Shown here: in pieces, positions 58,031-64,000 of the stretch
Position numbering within the stretch: the stretch's first letter is position 1
How the letters are laid out: each line of letters begins with the position of its first letter
NCBI GenBank assembly: GCA_017590115.1
Contig: JAGGNK010008892.1
Location: 503,383-567,382 of the forward strand
Direction: 5' to 3'
From: Montifringilla adamsi
Taxonomy: Eukaryota > Chordata > Aves > Passeriformes > Passeridae
DNA length: 64,000 nt
Translations under genes and position numbers: made by a program
The notes under the pieces: generated by a model
Seen by the model: only the letters and a program-made list of their open reading frames with translations
Told to the model about the DNA's origin: nothing
Databases searched by the model: none

Positions 58031-61000
58031 CATTCTCCTAAAGCTTACAATTGATGTGATTACCACTGCAGTTTGCTTCTAAGCATGCACCCTCTTGTTT
58101 GTTCACCTATACAGTGCACACGTCCTTGCTCTTACGTGAAATGCCAGAGGCAGGTGAGTAAGTTAAGTGTAGGACAAGACTTCCCTCATCTGGCTATTTT
58201 TGCATATGATTTTTAAAGTGGCGATCTTTTTCAAATGTTGACCCAAGATTGGTGAATTCAAGACGGAAAGTGGCAGACACTCTGTTGTACCTCTCACTCC
58301 CTTAAATAAAATATGTGTTAAATATAAAAATTCCTTCTGTTGAAAGTGGGGTTTTATTGCATTTTGCTGGTGATTACAAACCACACTTCAAAAAAATTTT
58401 GTGGTTGTTGTTTTAATTCTAGCTTACGTCTGCTGAAATTAAAAACTGCTGTTTGCAACTGTTAAAACTACTCTGTTAAATTAGTTGGACAGCAGGTAGC
58501 GAGAGCTTTTCATCCAGCAATTAAGGAAAAAAGTTGGAGGTGGGAGTTAATGGCTCTGAGCTCTGTATTGGCCTACACCTGAGATGGTCTGATCTGAATC
58601 AGTGGCTTGAGAAGTGTTCCTTGGCTTGAAATAGGCATAGTATGCAAGACTATATCTGTCCTTGTGGGCTCTTCCTGCAGTCCTTTGGACAAGGAATAGT
58701 GGTTTTCCTTGAAGATTAACAGAGCTGTGTTAGATCAGATAACAGAGCTGTGAGAAACATCCTGCACTTCAAGTAGGGGTTGCGAGTTCAAATCTGCTCA
58801 TTTGATGAACTGGTTGGGGATACACCTCTACCATTTATCTGTGAGTATATCTTTGCTTTCAGTGTTGTGAAAATATCCCCTCAAGAATTCGTATGGGTCA
58901 GAAATGTCTTGCAGCTAGGGGAAGCCACGTACACGCTACTTCATGTTACATATCCTGCATCTCATTTCCCACTTGCTTCAGGAAAAAGCCTGAGCTGTTA
59001 CTCAGATGATGTGTGTTTGCTTGGCAGTCCATCTCCCATGGAACTAACATTGCCTTTTCTAGATCACTTCTCCTGCCTTCAAGGTGCCTGTGAGCTTTCT
59101 GCAGCAGCAGATAACAGGACAAGTTCTCAGCCTCTTGTAAGTATCAAATTTCCATTCTGATTGAAGATGAAGGACAGGAAAGAAATGGGTAATTGTTATT
59201 CCTTGATACAATAATGCCTTACACCAAATATTCTCTACTAGGGTTTTCTTCTACTTCTGAGTTTTAACAAAACAGATCTAGCCTTAAAGGCCTCAGAGGG
59301 AAAAAGAGAGGAATGTGGATGTAGAGGTGGAAAAAGGATGCTGAAGTGGTAAAGCCTAGTTGAAAAATACTGTGGGCATCTTAACTCCACACTCCATTAA
59401 CTTTGAATAGACTTTGGCTTCTAGACTGTGAAACCTACAGTTGAAATCAGCAATATGAGAAGAGAGTTCTAGGAAGAAAAGACAAGGATTGGAAAGAAGT
59501 AATTTCAGAACTCTGAAAAAGAAAAGGGAATGGGGACCAAAATAAAGAGAATGAGACAGATAAAATAGAGGAGGAGATACTTGAGACTTATTTTCTCAGA
59601 GGAGGTTGGAGAGATCTAATGAAAAAACAAATATATATAGAATGGCAGGAATGGCTGAACCAGTGTGTCAGCCTTGAGTGTTTGAACCCAGAGGTCTTAC
59701 ATCCTAGCCCTGGTTTTTAAGTGATAAAACTATTTCCTATATTACATAAACATCCATAACTTTGTATGACTTTTGGTGCCATTGCAGTTGTGCAAAAAAC
59801 ATTTACTGCTTTTTCAAGACCAAACAAGAGCCCAGCAAGAGGAGCTTTGGAAGAATGAGTGGGAAGCCTTCCTCACCTTGGTATGTTTTGATGATTGCTA
59901 AGCAGATAAGATAAAGTGCCATCAAATCTCTCATGCTGTTAAAATTTTTAAACACAAACAGAAAAAGAAGTATGGGTAGCATGTGATTCTGTATGAGAAA
60001 ACAGTATATATAAATTTTTTTTTGTTATGACTGCAAGTAAATTGGCACCTTCAGATATAGAATAACAAAAAGCAGAGGACACTGCATCTATCTATTGCCT
60101 TTAGAATCAAATTTCAGCTGTAGCAATAAAGAAGATTATTCCTTTCCCTCAAAAAGAACAATCCCTTTTCCTCCCTATTGAGGCATACAAAGCTCAGGAC
60201 TGACTGGATCAGAGCTGTTTGGGCCAAGGGCAAAGCAAGGACGCAAGATTTTGCTGTCAGTGGTAAAAAAGTGGATGTTACGAGAAGCAGTGCAGTCTCT
60301 GGGGGGCAGCACACTACCACCTCCTGTGCCTGGGTCTCACTGCACTTCAGCTGCTCCCATCACCTTAGAGGAATCGTCCCTTCTCTTGCTGAGTCTTCTG
60401 AAAACCTGGCTTTGATTTCACCAGACTTCCTACAATAAGAAACTCTAATTTATTTTTATACATTGATTATAGGACTTTGTTACTTAAAATCTAGTGACTT
60501 TGCAAATATTACTGGTTTTATGCATGCAGCAGTGTCAGTTTAGTTCTGTTATGTTCTTGCCTCCCATAACCCCTCTGGTACAAAATTACCTGTCAAAAAT
60601 ATTTCTGGTCAATTTTTTTTCAGCTTCCTGACCGATTTTTTCCATCAGGGTCCTGACACATGGAAAACCAGTCCTTTAGAAAGGATGGGGTTTTTTTCAC
60701 TTCTTGCCAAGTGGTTTCTGTATTGGGTGTTATGAGATCTCTTCTGCACACATTACTGGAATCCCAGGGGGGCAGTTTATCTGCTTGACACTCCATAAAC
60801 CTAGTTAGAATCAAATGGGCCTATGGGATTCCCAGCATGTATTTGTTCTTATGGTGTTATTGGTAATCTAGAACTGTGCAACGAATAAGGAAGGGACTCA
60901 TTTAAGCTGGTTTGTTTGGTTTTTTTTTTTTTTTTTTGTTATTATCAGCTATAACTGAAAAGGACAGGAGATTAAGGAGGAGAATTCTTCTTCATCTTTT

Positions 61001-64000
61001 AGTACTTTCTACAGTAAATCATCCTGTTATAAAACAGATGAACTCTTTCTAACTGAAGATGTTTCTCCAGTTATTAACCATGGTTCTCAAAGCTGAAAAT
61101 GAACACAAGAGTGCTGTCTCTAATTTGATTAATAATTAATGTGCCCAATAGGATATTTTTTCAGCAGAAAGTTTCAAGTGAAAGGAAAAACTTTGCACAT
61201 TCCAGTTAAATTTGATCCATGATTTTGGTTGAATACAAATTTTAGGGTGTTAGGGAGCCTTCACAGGAAGAGTAAGGAGAAAGCACCTAAAACTATCTAT
61301 AATCAGTAACCAAGACTCTCACCAAGAATGTAGAAACCTACATTCCTATTGCCATGCTGTTTGATTTAGGAAAGAGGTAGCAACCCAGATCTCCTCCACT
61401 GGAGGGCTCTTTAATACATGACAAATATTCCTCTGTCACATATGAATGCTACAGAGATTTTCTTCAGAAAATGGGATGGACTCAGGATTGCACTTTTCTT
61501 CCAAAGAAATATTGCATTTCAATATGCAAATTAATTTGAAAATAATTAAGAAGTTAGTAATGTAAAAAATTCCTGCATATTTTTTTTTCTGTGAATGACT
61601 ACCCTTTCTGTTGTGAGACCAAGAAAACATAAAAAATTAATTCTTCTTTAAAAGTTTGATTTTAACTGGACATAGAAGCATTAAATCCCTCATCATCAAA
61701 GAGCCCCTTTGCATTTGTGGAAATTTTTAATTTTCTCATGGTCTGCTGTAGCATCTCCTATTACACTTTTAAGAACAAATTCCCAAAAAGCTATGCTAAA
61801 ACCCTTCTCTTCAATATCGCTCCATGGAATAGCTGCAGCTCTCTTAACTTGGCCTCAACAATGAGATTTGCCAAATCAGAATCTCATGATTATTAGCTTG
61901 TGTTACTTCAGGCCAGTGTGTAAGGCCCTTCAATATGAAACAAAAAAAAAGGCATATAACAATACCCTAGGTATTTTCACATATTTGGATTTATTTCAAG
62001 TGTGATTTACCCTGATTTTACCAGGTTTATACATCTGATTTTTAGAATGGTTACAATTCAGCCCTGTAATGATTTTACCCCAAGTCCTTGCATCAATCAT
62101 CTTAATTCAGCTGCATCTTCCTGGAGTTTTTATCTGTCAATAAGCACTGATCTCTGCTTCAGAGGGAGGCCCAGTGCATGTTGCTTTATGTATAAGTTGC
62201 AACATGAAACCCTATGTTCAAACACAGCAAAGAAATGAAGACAAACACAACTACATATAAGGCTTTTATAAATTAGACTGTGACAAGTCTTTGTTGCCCA
62301 ACACCAATCTTGAGTGTGGAACTGTTGTCCAGGAGTACTTTTCACATATATGTTCTGTGGTTATAAGCCAAGACTTCATCTTAAAGAGCACGTTGAGGTG
62401 GGACTTGGCATTGTGAGAGCAGACATACGGTAAAGAAGACATTTGTAGAACATGTCAGAGAAAAAGGATGAGTAAGGGTCAAAAGTTAAACTAGCAATGC
62501 AAGGAAAGCATGAAAATAAGACTAGAGAGGGTTTGTGAAGAGGGAAAGGTAGCACTCAGTAGTGCATGTAATTTGGGAGGAGTGTCTACAGGTATCTATA
62601 CTGGGGAAAGACTGTGATGCCAGGTTCTGTCACAGTGGAAACTGGAGCAAGCAGGCCAACCCAGAAGTTGTAATTTTGGTTAAAGTAGGAAGACATAAAT
62701 GAACTTGTCACTGAACGAGCAACTTTTCAAACACTGAATCCCACAATTCGTGAAACAAATATCCTTATGAATATTAAACAGCTGTCAAAAGCAATTATTT
62801 TTAACAAACCCACAAGACAAAATTTCCCAATCACCTCAAACTGCTGCTTTGTGTAACCCACAAAGGCTGGTTTTAACAGGCAGCCTGCTAGTAGGGAGAG
62901 CCCCAGAGAATGAGCATAAAAGATTCAGATGTGTTAGTGTGGTAGTTGCAGGATTTTTCCAAATGGAGACTTGGTGAGCCTGACCAGTTTGGGTTCCAGC
63001 TCAGCTGTGACTCATGGTCACAGCTTGGCCCAGGTTTTGGAGGTGTAAATAATAAAAGCTGCTTAGGATATCTTGGGGAAGTTGATGTGTAGAGTCTGTT
63101 AGCTGCATTTAGAATTGCACACCTTGTATCAGGCTGAGAACTTTAATTTAAGCAGGGATTTCTTTGCCATCTGTGCTCTGGTGATATGCCTGCAGGTGAG
63201 AAGCCAAAGCAATGGATCCTGCTGGAAACCCAGGTACCCAACAGTACTTCTGGGAGGGGCACTGACAGAGGAAACTGTTGGAAAAAGTAAGCCCAGGGTG
63301 CCCACATCTTGGGGCTCTAGAAAAGCTGTGCTAAACCAGTTTGTGGGGTTTAAAATGAACTGGTGCTTCCCATTTCAGTGGAGAGGTTAGAGTGTCTTTG
63401 AATCAGAGATAAACCCGTGCCTGAACTCAAAATCAATATTGTGACCAATGAGTCGCAACCAACACACACACACAAAATCTGGCCTTCACCACGTACTTGA
63501 GATGAGCTTACAAGAGGAGGCATAGGGTGAATTTTGTTTTGCCTGTTCTTGGCCCTACCTCAACAGCAATGTATGTGCAGCATGTCTGAGTACAGCATTC
63601 CTGGCCCATCACCAGTGCACACATCATTCCCCCTTGCAGCAAGGTAAAATGTTCCAGAAAAAGGATGTGACATCAAATGCCACAAGACAAACAGGTTTCA
63701 CAGACAGCTTGGATTCTGCCTTCTGCATCCCCATGCTGGCAGCCTCTGCCTCACTCACTGGTGCTGCATGGGCATGAGGACAGCAGCTGGAACTGTCTAG
63801 GGGAGTACAACAGGGTTTGCCCTCCTAACTCTCCTGGTTTCTCTGGGGCAAGGAAGTCATGGCCTGAAGACTCTTTCTGTGGACCATTTGAGAAGGGGAG
63901 CAGACTCACATACAGCACTCTTGTAGGTGTCTAGCAAGGAACTCCTAGCAAATTTTGTGGCACTGTCATCATTTAAAAAAAGGAACATTAACATATTTGT
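58031..64000. other. Intergenic sequence to the window end, no gene recognised
   Basis: About 6 kb of AT-rich sequence with poly-T tracts (for example near 60925). The longest frame (58780-59160, 126 codons) shows no recognisable domain. No RNA gene was supported. Confidence 0.6.

Noticed and set aside
58740..58812. Possible tRNA-like T-arm (GAGTTCAAATCTGC)
   Set aside because: The upstream sequence does not form acceptor, D or anticodon stems at the right spacing.
1..64000. CRISPR arrays, operons, riboswitches or bacterial mobile systems
   Set aside because: The window is a vertebrate nuclear locus with introns, CpG islands and CR1 repeats. No regularly spaced direct-repeat array was seen.

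Overview
The window is vertebrate nuclear DNA, almost certainly from a bird and probably a songbird. Coding sequence is sparse and split by GT-AG introns. CR1 LINE fragments with avian-style 3' ends are the main dispersed repeat, and there is a solo LTR that I recognise as a passerine-type retroviral LTR. The two genes recognised are the neighbours RALGAPA1 and BRMS1L, which are also adjacent and divergent on human 14q13.

Layout. Positions 1-8917 are the start of RALGAPA1 intron 1 (minus strand). Positions 8918-9023 are its first coding exon, inside a CpG island (about 8640-9480). Positions 9.5-17.7 kb are the head-to-head intergenic region, with CR1 copies, a 603-bp solo LTR with an imperfect 5-bp target duplication, and a small CpG-rich patch. 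A second CpG island (about 17740-18640) holds a ZNF143-like site, a CCAAT box, a GC box and BRMS1L exon 1. The complete BRMS1L coding sequence follows in ten exons (18208-38622, 323 residues) with every reading-frame junction closed. One of its introns has AT-AC ends with U12-type splice signals. The 3'UTR runs to about 40045. Positions 40.0-64.0 kb have no gene I can support and look like the start of a gene-poor region.

RALGAPA1 encodes the catalytic alpha subunit of a Ral GTPase-activating complex. BRMS1L encodes a subunit of the SIN3-HDAC co-repressor complex. The two are linked by position and have CpG-island promoters about 9 kb apart; nothing in the sequence ties their functions together.

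I found no new multi-gene system here. The most notable items are the AT-AC intron in BRMS1L, the GGGGCC-like G-rich leader of RALGAPA1, the solo LTR between two divergent promoters, an unexplained 119-codon open frame antisense to RALGAPA1, and some perfect palindromes. Exon boundaries come from reading the sequence against remembered vertebrate proteins; no alignment or expression data were used.
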